64,000 bases of DNA, from positions 39,397 through 103,396 of the forward strand of contig CAJUQY010000007.1 of the NCBI GenBank assembly GCA_910588815.1, read 5' to 3'. Source of the stretch: an uncultured Lachnospiraceae bacterium. GTDB taxonomy: Bacteria > Bacillota > Clostridia > Lachnospirales > Lachnospiraceae. The position numbers were made by a program, and so were the translations under genes. How positions within the stretch are numbered: the stretch's first letter is position 1; each line of letters begins with the position of its first letter. Of this stretch, positions 50,520 to 60,511 are shown one piece after another. Below the pieces are notes generated by a model. The model was not told where the DNA came from. It searched no databases and was given only the letters and a program-made list of their open reading frames with translations.

Positions 50520-51791
50520 ATGAATATTGAAATCAGAAGAGAAGCCCAGACGCTTCACAGCTATGTGGTGAATCTGCGGAAGCATTTTCATCAGCACCCG
50601 GAGCTTTCTCTGGAAGAATGGGAGACCTCGAAGCGGATCCAGGAGGAGCTTACTGAGATGGGGATTCCGGTCACTCCGGCAGCCGAGACAGGGGTGATCG
50701 GGCTGATTGGCTCCAAGGGGCCGGTAATCGCCCTGCGGGCGGATATTGACGCTTTAAAGGTGGAGGAACAGAATGATATCGTATACAAATCCTGTGTGCC
50801 GGGAGTGATGCATGCCTGCGGGCACGATGCCCATGCGGCGGCGCTTTTGGGAGCGGCCAGGATCTTAAAGGCCCATGAGGAGGAGCTTAACTGTACGGTG
50901 AAGCTGATTTTCCAGCCGGGTGAGGAAGTCTCCAAGGGGGCCAAGATGATTCTGGAGGCGGGACATCTGGATCATGTGGAGCAAATTTTCGGGCTACATG
51001 TATTTGCGGACATCCCGGTGGGCTATGTGAATGTGGAGCCGGGGCCCAGGATGGCCGAATCAGACTATTTCAAGATCAGCATCAAGGGACGGCAGGGCCA
51101 TGCCGGGAAACCACAGCAGTGTGTGGATGCTACAGTGGCTGCGGCGGCGATGATTCTGAATCTTCAGCAGATCGTCAGCCGGGAGACCAACCCCATTGAT
51201 TCGGCTGTGGTGACCATCGGCCATGTGGAGTGCGGGACTGTGCGGAATGTCATTGCCGGTTCGGCAGTCCTGGAGGGAACGGTTCGGACATTTTCCAGGG
51301 AAGAGGGAAGACGGATCAAGAACGCGGTCAAACGGGTAGCCATGGGAACGGCAGCCACTTATCACGCGACGGCCAATGTGGAGTACAACCTTTCCGCTCA
51401 CCCGGCGGTGGACAATGATCTGGATGTGGCGGAGATCGCCTTTGGCGGGGCTCAAAAGGTTTTTGACGAGCGTGCTTTTATTGAGGTGCCCAAAATGATG
51501 CTGGGGGAAGATTTTTCCGTGTATCAGCAGCGGATCCCCGGAGCTTTTGCTTTTATTGGCGCGGGTAATGAGGAGATGGGGCGGGCCTACCCGAACCACC
51601 ATGAGAAGTTTAACATTGACGAGGATGCCGTGACCAATGCTGTGATGATGTATCTTGCTTATGTGCAGGAGTATGTGAACCGGAGGGAGCAGGAGGCGAA
51701 GGGGCAGAAGGCCGAGAAGAAAAGCCAGGCTCCGGAAAGCGGACTGTTCGGACGGTTTCAAAAGCTGCGAAAGGAGCGGGAGAGGAAATAG
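50520..51791 (+). CDS. M20 family amidohydrolase
   Basis: A 423-residue zinc-dependent amidohydrolase of the M20D (hippurate/indole-3-acetyl-amino-acid hydrolase) group. HACGHDAHAAALLG gives metal ligands, FQPGEEVSKGAKMIL the catalytic Glu pair, and PKMMLGEDFSVYQQRIPGAFAFIG the distal metal site. The substrate is an N-acyl amino acid, not identified. The family core ends near residue 390; a Lys/Glu-rich tail follows. The ribosome site is weak. Confidence 0.9.
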   Translation: MNIEIRREAQTLHSYVVNLRKHFHQHPELSLEEWETSKRIQEELTEMGIPVTPAAETGVIGLIGSKGPVIALRADIDALKVEEQNDIVYKSCVPGVMHACGHDAHAAALLGAARILKAHEEELNCTVKLIFQPGEEVSKGAKMILEAGHLDHVEQIFGLHVFADIPVGYVNVEPGPRMAESDYFKISIKGRQGHAGKPQQCVDATVAAAAMILNLQQIVSRETNPIDSAVVTIGHVECGTVRNVIAGSAVLEGTVRTFSREEGRRIKNAVKRVAMGTAATYHATANVEYNLSAHPAVDNDLDVAEIAFGGAQKVFDERAFIEVPKMMLGEDFSVYQQRIPGAFAFIGAGNEEMGRAYPNHHEKFNIDEDAVTNAVMMYLAYVQEYVNRREQEAKGQKAEKKSQAPESGLFGRFQKLRKERERK

Positions 51792-51842
51792 AGGCAGAAA
51801 AAAAGGGGCGGGGCCCACATATTGCACCTACTTCAAAACCTA

Positions 51843-51872
51843 TTGTATTTTCAGGGAAACATGTGCTATACT
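51843..51872 (+). promoter_or_regulatory. Promoter of ispE-gntR
   Basis: TTGTAT (51843-51848), 18-base spacer, TATACT (51867-51872), about 29 bases before the ispE start. Confidence 0.7.
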
Positions 51873-51900
51873 GTGGATACAAAATACTTTGGAGTACAAT

Positions 51901-52788
51901 ATGAGGGACGAAATTAATTTGAGGGCCTATGGAAAAATTAACTTGGGCCTGGATGTGACGGGGAAGCGGCCGGACGGGTATCATGAAGTGCGGATGGTCA
52001 TGCAGAATGTGAGTCTCTATGACGGTGTAAGGATTGGAACAAGGCGGGCGCCGGGAATCGGAGTGCGGACAAACCTCCCGTTTCTGCCCACGGGGCCGGA
52101 CAACCTGGTTTACCGGGCGGCGAAGCTTCTGATGGACGAATTTGACATTGGGGAAGGGATTTCTGTTTCCTTATATAAAAAGATACCGGTGGCGGCCGGT
52201 ATGGCCGGAGGAAGCAGCGATGCGGCGGCCGTCCTGGTGGGGATGAACCGGATGTTTCGGCTGGGGCTTTCTAAGCGGCAGCTCATGGAACGGGGGGTGA
52301 AGCTGGGGGCTGACATTCCCTATTGCATTATGCGGGGGACTGCCCTGGCGGAAGGGATCGGCGAGAGACTCACGCCTCTTCCTTCTATGCCGGAGTGTTC
52401 TCTTCTTCTGGCAAAACCGCCGATTAGTGTTTCCACTAAATTTGTATATGGCAGCCTGAAGGCTGACAGCCTTCCCTTTCATCCGGATATAGGAGGGCTT
52501 CTGAAAGGATTGGAGGATAAGGATCTGACTGCGATTTCCTCCTGCCTGGGAAATGTGCTGGAGACGGTGACCATACCGGCCTATCCCCAGATCCAGGAGA
52601 TTAAGAATCAGATGAAGGAAGCCGGCGCGCTGGCGGCTTTGATGAGTGGGAGCGGGCCGACGGTGTTTGGGATTTTTACGGAACGGGAGAAAGCCTTAAG
52701 CGCCGGGAGAAAGCTGCGGGCCGGCGGGCTGGCCAGACAGGTCTATACGGTAAGACCCTTTCATGTGGACGGGCGCAATTGGAGGTAA
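51901..52788 (+). CDS. ispE: 4-diphosphocytidyl-2-C-methyl-D-erythritol kinase
   Basis: A 295-residue GHMP kinase of the MEP isoprenoid pathway. AYGKINLGLDVTGKRPDGYHE starts the protein, IPVAAGMAGGSSDAAAVLVGMN is the ATP-binding GHMP loop, and LMSGSGPTVFGIF ends the fold. ATG at 51901 is chosen for its GGAG site; a TTG at 51889 is less likely. It is followed after 3 bases by a GntR gene, as is common in this lineage. Confidence 0.96.
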   Translation: MRDEINLRAYGKINLGLDVTGKRPDGYHEVRMVMQNVSLYDGVRIGTRRAPGIGVRTNLPFLPTGPDNLVYRAAKLLMDEFDIGEGISVSLYKKIPVAAGMAGGSSDAAAVLVGMNRMFRLGLSKRQLMERGVKLGADIPYCIMRGTALAEGIGERLTPLPSMPECSLLLAKPPISVSTKFVYGSLKADSLPFHPDIGGLLKGLEDKDLTAISSCLGNVLETVTIPAYPQIQEIKNQMKEAGALAALMSGSGPTVFGIFTEREKALSAGRKLRAGGLARQVYTVRPFHVDGRNWR

Positions 52789-52791
52789 GAG

Positions 52792-53472
52792 ATGGACGCA
52801 TGGAGAGTAAAGGAAAATGAATATCTTCCTCTGCGCGAGGTGGTGTTTAATACTCTGCGGAGGGCGATTCTCCGTGGGGAACTGGTTCCCGGACAGAGGC
52901 TGATGGAAATTCAGCTGGCAGAGAAAATGGGGGTCAGCCGCACACCGGTGAGAGAGGCGATCCGAAAGCTGGAACTGGAGGGATTGGTAGTTATGATCCC
53001 ACGAAAGGGCGCCGAAGTGGCCCACATCTCCGGAAAGAATCTGCGGGATGTGCTGGAGGTCCGGCGGGCGCTTGAGGAGTTGGCCGGAGAGCTGGCCTGC
53101 AAGCGCATGACGGAGGAAGAGCTGAGACAGCTGGAGAAGGCGAATCACAAATTTATCTCGGTGCTGGGAAGCGACGACATTACGGTGATCGCCCAGGCGG
53201 ACGAGGCTTTTCACGGACTGATTTATCAGGCGACGGACAATGACCGGCTGATCCAGATGGTCAATCACCTGCGGGAACAGATGTATCGGTACCGGATCGA
53301 GCATATCAAGGACCGCTCCCAGAGAAAGCTTTTGGTGCAGGAGCATCAGGAGATTATGCGGGCTCTGTCTGCGAGGGATGTGGAGGCTACCAGGAGAACC
53401 ATCCGGAACCATATCAATAAACAGGAGATCACCGTGGGAAAGCATATCAAAAAGCGGGAAGAAGAGCCCTAG
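52792..53472 (+). CDS. GntR/FadR family transcriptional regulator (FCD type)
   Basis: A 226-residue regulator. The winged helix-turn-helix spans about 15-75 (VVFNTLRRAILRGELVPGQRL, GVSRTPVREAIRKLELEGLV) and an FCD effector domain about 80-220 with the usual acidic and His positions (ADEAFHGLIYQATDN). AAGGAG-type signal overlaps the ispE end. Its ligand and targets are not known; it may simply travel with ispE. Confidence 0.9.
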   Translation: MDAWRVKENEYLPLREVVFNTLRRAILRGELVPGQRLMEIQLAEKMGVSRTPVREAIRKLELEGLVVMIPRKGAEVAHISGKNLRDVLEVRRALEELAGELACKRMTEEELRQLEKANHKFISVLGSDDITVIAQADEAFHGLIYQATDNDRLIQMVNHLREQMYRYRIEHIKDRSQRKLLVQEHQEIMRALSARDVEATRRTIRNHINKQEITVGKHIKKREEEP

Positions 53473-53476
53473 GCAG

Positions 53477-54130
53477 TCAAAACAGTTCCGCCAGCCATTC
53501 GGCCAGACGGAAGCGGATCTGCGGCCTTGGCTCTGCGGCTTTGGAGCCGGCAGCTTCCGATGGCAGCAGGGTTTCATAGGTATCTTCGTCGAGGATGGCT
53601 TGCAGCTCTTCTTTAGAGTCTTCCGGCACATCCCCGGAGGCCACGTCGACGAAGCAGAGGGACGGGTAGAGGACACACCACCAGTTTTTTCCGTTTCCGT
53701 CCCCGATGATGATGCGGAACGCCTCATAGGTGCCGCAGGGGAAAGTTAAATCCCCATAAGCTTTGGTCGGAAAATACCAGGGCTCGAGGGAGAGGGAAAC
53801 GGAATAGTCAAAACCAGCCGAAGCGATGAGATCTTCGGCAATTTTTTTGATTTCTGTCTCGTGGGAGGAGAGAAAAGCCTTTGTGGAGGCAAGATCTGCG
53901 TCCTCCGGGAGAGATGTTTCCAGGTAATCGAGGACAGCGCTTTTGACAGAGAGTTTGAGAGCCTGATCTTCGTCAGAATCGCTGTTGGCAAGGACATGGA
54001 ACCGCAGGATGTGGCCGGCCAGGTCTTCGTGTACGGCACGCACAGCCCGGTCGGAGGAAATCCACAGGGAAACGGCCCCCATGCAGAGCAGGGCCAGAAG
54101 TAAACTTAAAAGAATCCGATCTTTTTTCAT
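53477..54130 (-). CDS. spoIIR: Stage II sporulation protein R
   Basis: A 217-residue signalling protein. An N-terminal signal sequence (LLSLLLALLCMGAVSLW) is followed by the family core: LAGHILRFHVLANSDSDEDQALKLSVK, FGYDV-like regions replaced by WYFPTKAYGDLTFPCGTYEAFRII, and NWWCVLYPSLCFVD. SpoIIR is made in the forespore and triggers SpoIIGA processing of pro-sigma-E. This shows a sporulation-capable lineage. It converges on the GntR gene. A sigma-F promoter was not confidently seen. Confidence 0.93.
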   Translation of the reverse strand: MKKDRILLSLLLALLCMGAVSLWISSDRAVRAVHEDLAGHILRFHVLANSDSDEDQALKLSVKSAVLDYLETSLPEDADLASTKAFLSSHETEIKKIAEDLIASAGFDYSVSLSLEPWYFPTKAYGDLTFPCGTYEAFRIIIGDGNGKNWWCVLYPSLCFVDVASGDVPEDSKEELQAILDEDTYETLLPSEAAGSKAAEPRPQIRFRLAEWLAELF

Positions 54131-54203
54131 ATTTTCATACTCCTTTATGTAAACTGGTATAGGAAGAGTGTTCCCCTTTTTTGGAATTTATTACAATTTA
54201 TCG

Positions 54204-54232
54204 TTGAAGAAATGGGGAAAGAAAGGTACAAT
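54204..54232 (+). promoter_or_regulatory. Sigma-A promoter of ddl
   Basis: TTGAAG (54204-54209), 17-base spacer, TACAAT (54227-54232), about 50 bases before ddl. Confidence 0.7.
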
Positions 54233-54281
54233 GAGAAGGAGTCTGAAAAAAGAGAGAAAACCATAGAAAGAGGGCGTTCCA

Positions 54282-55343
54282 ATGGCAAAACAGAAGGTGG
54301 CGGTATTTTTCGGAGGACAGTCATCCGAACATGAGATTTCCTGCCTCTCGGCAGTCAATGTGATCGGAAGCATTGATCGAGATAAATATGACGTGACGCT
54401 GGTGGGTATCACGGAAGAAGGGGAATGGCTTCTTACGGACAGCGTGGAAGAGATCCGATCCGGTACATGGAGAAACGGTTCCGTCCGGGCAGTCCTTTCC
54501 CCCGACGCGAAGCATCACGGCCTGCTGGTTTTGGACGGAGAGCGGGTGGATTGTCTGCATATCGACGTGGCTTTTCCGGTGCTTCACGGACTGTTCGGTG
54601 AGGACGGGACCATCCAGGGACTTTTGGAACTGGCTCAGATTCCCTATGTGGGCTGCAGCGTATTGGCCTCCGCGATATCCATGGATAAATATTATACGAA
54701 ACTGGTGGTAGAACGGCTTGGGATCCGGCAGGCGGCTTATGTGGCGGTGAGGAAGTCGGAACTTTCCGACCCGGAGGCAGTGGTGCGGAGGGTGGAGGAG
54801 AAGCTTTCCTATCCCGTATTCATCAAACCCTGCAACGCGGGGTCGTCGAAGGGTGTTTCCAAGGCGGAAGACAGGGAAATGTTGGTGGCCGGCCTTCTGG
54901 AGGCGGCAGAGCATGACCGGAAGATTCTGGTGGAGGAGACCATTGTGGGACGGGAGATTGAATGCGCGGTCCTGGGCGGAGACAGGGCGGAGGCTTCCGG
55001 AGTGGGGGAAATCCTGGCGGCTGCGGACTTTTACGACTATGAGGCGAAGTACCACAACGCAGAATCGAAGACTGTGCCGGATCCGAACCTTCCGGGGGAA
55101 ACCGTGGAGGAGCTCCGCCGGGATGCGGTTCAGATTTTTCAGGCAGTGGACGGTTTTGGCCTCGCCAGGGTAGATTTTTTTGTGACGAGAGACGGAAACC
55201 AGGTGGTCTTCAATGAGATCAACACGCTTCCCGGCTTTACGGCCATCAGCATGTATCCCATGCTTTGGGAGCACAGGGGGGTTGCGAAGCCGGAGCTTGT
55301 GGAAAGGCTGATTCAAATGGCGTTTTCCAGGAGGGAGCAGTAG
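54282..55343 (+). CDS. ddl: D-alanine-D-alanine ligase
   Basis: A 353-residue ATP-grasp ligase that makes D-Ala-D-Ala for peptidoglycan. VAVFFGGQSSEHEISCLSA is the N-terminal signature, LFGEDGTIQGLLELAQIPYVG the substrate region, KPCNAGSSKGVSK the ATP-grasp loop, and EINTLPGFTAISMYP the metal site. The ligase is longer than the E. coli one, as in Gram-positive enzymes. Its stop is immediately followed by murI, so both cell-wall precursor genes form an operon. Confidence 0.96.
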   Translation: MAKQKVAVFFGGQSSEHEISCLSAVNVIGSIDRDKYDVTLVGITEEGEWLLTDSVEEIRSGTWRNGSVRAVLSPDAKHHGLLVLDGERVDCLHIDVAFPVLHGLFGEDGTIQGLLELAQIPYVGCSVLASAISMDKYYTKLVVERLGIRQAAYVAVRKSELSDPEAVVRRVEEKLSYPVFIKPCNAGSSKGVSKAEDREMLVAGLLEAAEHDRKILVEETIVGREIECAVLGGDRAEASGVGEILAAADFYDYEAKYHNAESKTVPDPNLPGETVEELRRDAVQIFQAVDGFGLARVDFFVTRDGNQVVFNEINTLPGFTAISMYPMLWEHRGVAKPELVERLIQMAFSRREQ

Positions 55344-56207
55344 ATGGCGGGAAGCAATGCGCCCATTGGGGTTTTTGATTCCGGTGTGGGAGGGCTGACT
55401 GTTGCCAGGGAGATCATGCGCCAGCTGCCGGAGGAACGGATGGTCTATTTCGGGGACACGGCCAGACTTCCCTACGGTACAAAATCCAAGAATACGGTGA
55501 TCCGCTTTTCCAGGCAGATTGTCCGTTTTTTGGAGACGAAGGATGTGAAGGCCATCGTGATTGCCTGCAATACGGCGACGGCCTGTGCCCTGGAGGAAAT
55601 ACAGAGAGAGCTTACCCTTCCGGTGATCGGTGTGATCGACGCGGCGGCCAGGGTGGCGGGGAGCGTTACGGAAAATAATCGGATCGGGGTGGTGGGAACT
55701 ACGGCCACCATTGAGAGCGGCATGTATGAGAAGGCGCTGAGACGGTACAATGAGAAGGCGAAGGTTTACGGAAAGGCGTGCCCGCTTTTAGTCTCTCTGG
55801 CGGAGGAAGGATGGCTTCATGATACCATAACGGAGGAGGTCGTCCGCCGCTATTTGAAGGATCTGCAATATAAGTCCATTGACACACTGATCCTGGGATG
55901 CACCCATTATCCGCTGCTGCGATCCACCTTCCGCAAGATTGCCGGAGAGGATGTGACCCTTGTGAATCCTGCCTATGAGGTGGCCATGGAGCTTGGGGAG
56001 CTTCTCGGGCGGGAGGGGCTTGCCTGCAGGGGGGCTATGGACCGGACAGGGGAAAAATATGAGTTTTTTGTCAGCGATGCGGCAGAAAGGTTCTGTGATT
56101 TCGCAAACTCCATTCTCCCTTATGACATTGAGCGGGTGCAGCAGATCGATATTGAGAATTTTGAGACGGAAGATTTTGGAGAGGATGCGGCATGCAGAAG
56201 GATGTAA
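55344..56207 (+). CDS. murI: Glutamate racemase
   Basis: A 287-residue racemase supplying D-glutamate for peptidoglycan. GVFDSGVGGLTVAREI, YFGDTARLPYGTKS, ACNTATACALEE with the first catalytic Cys, and LGCTHYPLLRSTF with the second Cys are present. GGAGGGAGC lies within the end of ddl. It overlaps the following DUF1934 gene by 16 bases. Confidence 0.96.
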   Translation: MAGSNAPIGVFDSGVGGLTVAREIMRQLPEERMVYFGDTARLPYGTKSKNTVIRFSRQIVRFLETKDVKAIVIACNTATACALEEIQRELTLPVIGVIDAAARVAGSVTENNRIGVVGTTATIESGMYEKALRRYNEKAKVYGKACPLLVSLAEEGWLHDTITEEVVRRYLKDLQYKSIDTLILGCTHYPLLRSTFRKIAGEDVTLVNPAYEVAMELGELLGREGLACRGAMDRTGEKYEFFVSDAAERFCDFANSILPYDIERVQQIDIENFETEDFGEDAACRRM

Positions 56208-56638
56208 TTTTATTTATGGGCAGCCATCAGACGGGAGGCAGCGTGGAGGACGATCAGCTCCAGCTGATTACCACAGGGCAGTATTACCATAAAAACGGCA
56301 AACATTATGTGATTTACGAGGAGCTTTCGGACAGCGGCAGGCACAAGTCGAAGAATACCATCAAAATTTATGAGGGCGGGGCCGAGGTTTTGAAAAGCGG
56401 AGAGTCCAGCATCCACATGGTGTTCGGACTTCATAAAAAAACACTTTCCTATTATGACATGCCTTACGGGAAATTGCTTGTGGGGCTGGAGACCAACCAC
56501 ATGGATCTTCTGGAGGAGGAGAACCGGATCCGGCTCAGGCTGGATTACCGGTTGGAGGTGGATTACCAGCACATGGCAGACTGCGAGGTGGAGATTCGTA
56601 TTGAGTCAAGGGACGTGTGTGAAGTGAAACTGGGGTGA
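56192..56638 (+). CDS. DUF1934 beta-barrel protein
   Basis: A 148-residue protein of the DUF1934/YwiB family with a lipocalin-like calycin fold (LQLITTGQYYHKNGKHYVIYEE, IKIYEGGAEVLKSGESSIHMVF, LRLDYRLEVDYQ). The function is unknown. GGAGAGG lies upstream, inside murI. It is the third gene of the ddl-murI operon and ends 57 bases before recQ. Confidence 0.85.
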   Translation: MQKDVILFMGSHQTGGSVEDDQLQLITTGQYYHKNGKHYVIYEELSDSGRHKSKNTIKIYEGGAEVLKSGESSIHMVFGLHKKTLSYYDMPYGKLLVGLETNHMDLLEEENRIRLRLDYRLEVDYQHMADCEVEIRIESRDVCEVKLG

Positions 56639-56695
56639 CAGAGATGAGGGCTGCCACCCGTTTTTACGCATATGCGGGAAGATCGGGGGATAGCT

Positions 56696-58588
56696 ATGAA
56701 TGCTGAAGAAATTCTGAAAACATATTTCGGCTACGATTCCTTCCGGAAGGGGCAGAAGGAGCTCATAGATTCTGTCCTGTCCGGAAGGGACGTCCTGGCT
56801 GTTATGCCGACGGGGGCGGGGAAGTCTCTGTGCTACCAGGTACCGGCGCTGCTTCTTTCCGGCATCACCCTTGTAATTTCTCCGCTGATCTCATTGATGC
56901 AGGATCAGGTAAAGGCGCTGAATGAGGCGGGGATCCATGCCGCCTTTATCAATTCCTCCCTGACGGAGACACAGATCTCGAAAGCGCTTGCCCTGGCGCT
57001 GAGGGGAACCTACAAAATCATTTATGTGGCGCCGGAGCGGCTGGAGAGCGCGGAGTTTTTGCGGTTTGCCATGCATGGGCAGATCTCCATGGTGACGGTG
57101 GATGAAGCCCACTGTATTTCCCAGTGGGGGCAGGATTTCAGGCCCAGCTATGTGAAAATTGTTGATTTCATCGAACGTCTTCCGGAACGTCCGGTGGTAA
57201 GTGCTTTTACGGCTACGGCTACAAAGACGGTTCAGACGGATATCCTGTGTGTCCTGAAGCTTGCGGATCCAAAGGTTGTCGTGACGGGGTTTGACCGGGA
57301 GAATTTGTATTATCGGGTGGAGCATTTGCCCGGAAGGCAGAAAGATAATTTTGTGATGGATTATATAGAGAGACATCCGGAGGAAAGCGGGATTATTTAC
57401 TGTGCCACCAGAAAAAATGTGGACGCTCTGCAGACGGCTCTCTTTAAGAGGGGAGTTCCGGTAACCGCTTACCATGCAGGGATGGACAGCACGGTGCGGG
57501 GGAAGAACCAGGAAGATTTCATTTATGACCGGGCACCGGTGATTGTGGCTACGAATGCCTTTGGCATGGGGATCGATAAGTCCAATGTCCGGTTTGTGAT
57601 CCATTACAATATGCCTCAGAGTATGGAAAACTATTATCAGGAGGCGGGAAGGGCAGGCCGTGACGGCGGGCAGGCAAGGTGCATCCTCCTGTTTTCCCCG
57701 CAGGATATGGTTATCAACCGGTTTCTCCTGGAAAAAAAGGAATTCGCGGAGGGGGAGGAGAATGCAGAGTGGCTCCGGGAGAGAGACTACCGCAGGCTTC
57801 GGCTGATGGAGGACTATTGTAAGACTACATCCTGCCTGAGAAATTATATTCTGGAGTATTTTGGGGAGCGGCCGGGTACTCCCTGTGACAACTGCGGGAA
57901 TTGTCATCAGAAGTTTTCGGAGATTGATATGACGGACGACGGGAAATGGGTGATTAACTGCCTTGCGGAGACAAAGGGGAGATATGGGCAGAGTATTGTG
58001 GCCGGCACTCTGCTGGGGGCGAAGCGGGCCAGGCTGAGGGAAGTGGGAGCGACGGATTATAAATCTTACGGGGCCCTGTCCCACCGAAAGGAGAGCGATA
58101 TCCGCCTGCTCATCGACCAGATGGTGGCAGAAGGCTATATAATCCGGACAGACGGGGAGTACAGCGTGCTGCGGATGGGGGATTTCACAAAACTGAGGGA
58201 TGAAGATACCCGCATTATGGTACGGATGGCAGAAAGGAATGTGAGCCTGGCAGAAACAAAAAAGAATCTTGCTGAAAAGATGGGGGCGAAATCGAGAAGC
58301 ACCGATTCCTTCACCAGTGCGGGCTTTCAGTTGTTTGAAAGGCTCAAAAAGCTTCGCCTTGCAATCGCCAGGGAGGAGGCGGTGCCGCCGTATATTGTTT
58401 TCAGTGACAAGACTCTGATCGACATGTGTCAGAGGCTTCCGGGAAATGAGCAGGAGATGCTTGCCGTATCCGGAGTGGGGAGGAACAAGCTCGACAAGTA
58501 CGGTCAGAGGTTCATCGGGGAGATTGCTGAATTTCTTGGGAGCAATCCCGGCATCCTGATCAGTGAAGAGACAGGAGAGCTGGTGTAA
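56696..58588 (+). CDS. recQ: ATP-dependent DNA helicase RecQ
   Basis: A 630-residue superfamily 2 helicase. Start at 56696 (GGGGGA site) is preferred to an in-frame upstream ATG. AVMPTGAGKSLCYQVPALL is Walker A, VDEAHCISQWGQDF the DEAH box, and ATNAFGMGIDKSNVRFVIHYN motif V, followed by QEAGRAGRDG. A zinc-binding RQC region has CDNCGNC. An HRDC-like C-terminal domain (about 535-610) completes it. It acts in recombination and fork repair. Confidence 0.95.
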   Translation: MNAEEILKTYFGYDSFRKGQKELIDSVLSGRDVLAVMPTGAGKSLCYQVPALLLSGITLVISPLISLMQDQVKALNEAGIHAAFINSSLTETQISKALALALRGTYKIIYVAPERLESAEFLRFAMHGQISMVTVDEAHCISQWGQDFRPSYVKIVDFIERLPERPVVSAFTATATKTVQTDILCVLKLADPKVVVTGFDRENLYYRVEHLPGRQKDNFVMDYIERHPEESGIIYCATRKNVDALQTALFKRGVPVTAYHAGMDSTVRGKNQEDFIYDRAPVIVATNAFGMGIDKSNVRFVIHYNMPQSMENYYQEAGRAGRDGGQARCILLFSPQDMVINRFLLEKKEFAEGEENAEWLRERDYRRLRLMEDYCKTTSCLRNYILEYFGERPGTPCDNCGNCHQKFSEIDMTDDGKWVINCLAETKGRYGQSIVAGTLLGAKRARLREVGATDYKSYGALSHRKESDIRLLIDQMVAEGYIIRTDGEYSVLRMGDFTKLRDEDTRIMVRMAERNVSLAETKKNLAEKMGAKSRSTDSFTSAGFQLFERLKKLRLAIAREEAVPPYIVFSDKTLIDMCQRLPGNEQEMLAVSGVGRNKLDKYGQRFIGEIAEFLGSNPGILISEETGELV

Positions 58589-58613
58589 AGGGACAGGCAG
58601 GAGATTACAAAAA

Positions 58614-60449
58614 GTGAGTAAAAAAGGCAGAAAAACAGAACTGATTTTACGGTATTTTCAAGGATCCAAGCGGTATTTTGCCTTGGCTGTGGCAGCCTCT
58701 TTTGTGACGACGGCGTTAAATGCAGTGACGCCGCAGATTTTCCGTTTCAGCATCGACGAGGTGCTGGGGGGCGGCGGATATGACTACCTGGCGCAAAATC
58801 TCTGGATCCTGGCGCTCTCCATTGTGGCGGTGGCGGTGCTGTCGGGATGCTCTACCTTTGTGACCCGCACCTGTACGGCAAAGGCCGGAGAAAATTTTGC
58901 AAAGAACATGAGGGATGCCCTGTTTGTCCATGTCCAGCGGCTTCCCATGAGCTGGCATGACAAAAACCAGACCGGTGACATCATTCAGCGCTGCACCTCC
59001 GACGTGGAGGTGATCCGGAATTTTGTGGTGACACAGCTTCTGGAGGTGTTCCGGACGGTATTTTTGGTGGGAATCTCTTTCGGAATCATGGTATCCATGA
59101 ACCGGAAACTGGCGTTTGTGGTGCTTCTCTTTGTGCCGGTGGTGGTCCTGTATTCGGCGGTGTTCTACCGGCTGATCGCGAAGCGGTTCACCAGGGCGGA
59201 CGAGGCGGAGGGAGAGCTGTCCACGGTGGTGCAGGAAAACGCCACCGGTGTCCGGGTGGTCCGCGCCTTTGGCAGGGAACAGTTTGAGATGGAGCGGTTT
59301 CAGGAGAAAAACGAGATTTTTGCCCGCATGTGGATCAAGCTTGGAACCTTGTCCGGCCTTTACTGGGGTGTCGGGGATCTGATCACGGGCCTGCAGGTGG
59401 TGGCTGTGATTGTGCTGGGGGCGGTGGAAGCAGTCCATGGCAATATGTCTGTGGGTGAGTTTGTGGCGTTTGCCTCCTATAACACGGTGCTGGTCTGGCC
59501 GGTTCGCGGTCTGGGCAGAATCCTCTCGGACATGAGCAAGGCGGGCGTGTCCTTTGAGCGTGTGGACTATATCATTCACGGGCAGGAGGAGGCTTACGGA
59601 CAGGAAGAGTTTTGCGGACAAGAAGAGTCTTATGGAGCAGAAGAAACTTATAGGCATGCCGGGGAGGCAGAGTTTCCGGCATCCATGGACATCGTTTTTT
59701 CCCATGTTACCTTTTCTTATGAGCAGGGAAAGAAGGTGTTGGATGATGTTTCCTTTGCCGTTCCTCAGGGAAAGACCTTCGGGATCCTGGGCGGGACGGG
59801 GAGCGGGAAAAGTACCATTGTGCAGCTTCTCACCAGGCTCTATGAATTGGGAGAAGGAACCATTACCATCGGCGGTGTGGATATCAGGAGTCTTCCGCTG
59901 TCCTGGCTTCGCCGACAGGTGGGCATGGTCCTTCAGGAGCCTTTCCTCTATTCCAGGACCATCCGGGAGAATATTGCCGCCCCGGTGCCGGGAGCTTCGA
60001 TAAAAGAAATCAGAGAGGCGGCGGAAATTGCCTGTGTGGATGACGCCGTCATGGGTTTTGCGGATGGCTATGAGACGCTGGTGGGCGAGCGGGGCGTGAC
60101 CCTTTCCGGAGGACAGAGGCAGCGGGTGGCCATTGCGAGAATGCTGCTGCAGCGGGCGCCCATTATGGTCTTCGATGATTCCCTGTCTGCCGTGGATTCC
60201 CGGACGGATTATCAGATCCGGCAGGCGCTCAAAGGACGGGTAAAGGGGGCGACGGTCATTCTCATCTCCCACCGGATTACCACATTAATGAGTGCGGACC
60301 AGATCATGGTGTTAAACGGGGGCCGGGTGGAGGAGATGGGAACCCATGGAGAACTGATCAGGCGGGCAGGCGTCTATCGGCAGATCTATGAGATTCAGAT
60401 GAGCAGCGACGACAGGCGTACCGGCCGCCCGGAGGCGGAAAATGTGTAA
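58614..60449 (+). CDS. ABC exporter subunit, degenerate-site half
   Basis: A 611-residue half transporter, GTG start at 58614 with AGGAG upstream. Six membrane helices (about 20-300) precede a nucleotide-binding domain: Walker A GGTGSGKSTI near 392, signature LSGGQRQRVAIARM, Walker B IMVFDDSLSAVD. The catalytic Glu after Walker B is replaced by Asp, as in the degenerate subunit of heterodimeric exporters (TM287, BmrC-type). The TMD-NBD linker (about 322-350) contains repeats of a 6-residue GQEE-like unit. It pairs with the next gene. Confidence 0.9.
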   Translation: MSKKGRKTELILRYFQGSKRYFALAVAASFVTTALNAVTPQIFRFSIDEVLGGGGYDYLAQNLWILALSIVAVAVLSGCSTFVTRTCTAKAGENFAKNMRDALFVHVQRLPMSWHDKNQTGDIIQRCTSDVEVIRNFVVTQLLEVFRTVFLVGISFGIMVSMNRKLAFVVLLFVPVVVLYSAVFYRLIAKRFTRADEAEGELSTVVQENATGVRVVRAFGREQFEMERFQEKNEIFARMWIKLGTLSGLYWGVGDLITGLQVVAVIVLGAVEAVHGNMSVGEFVAFASYNTVLVWPVRGLGRILSDMSKAGVSFERVDYIIHGQEEAYGQEEFCGQEESYGAEETYRHAGEAEFPASMDIVFSHVTFSYEQGKKVLDDVSFAVPQGKTFGILGGTGSGKSTIVQLLTRLYELGEGTITIGGVDIRSLPLSWLRRQVGMVLQEPFLYSRTIRENIAAPVPGASIKEIREAAEIACVDDAVMGFADGYETLVGERGVTLSGGQRQRVAIARMLLQRAPIMVFDDSLSAVDSRTDYQIRQALKGRVKGATVILISHRITTLMSADQIMVLNGGRVEEMGTHGELIRRAGVYRQIYEIQMSSDDRRTGRPEAENV

Positions 60450-60511
60450 TATGGCCTGTACGGAGACGGGAAGTGCAGCGCGGCCCGCGAACAGGCAGAT
60501 GGGAGGACGAC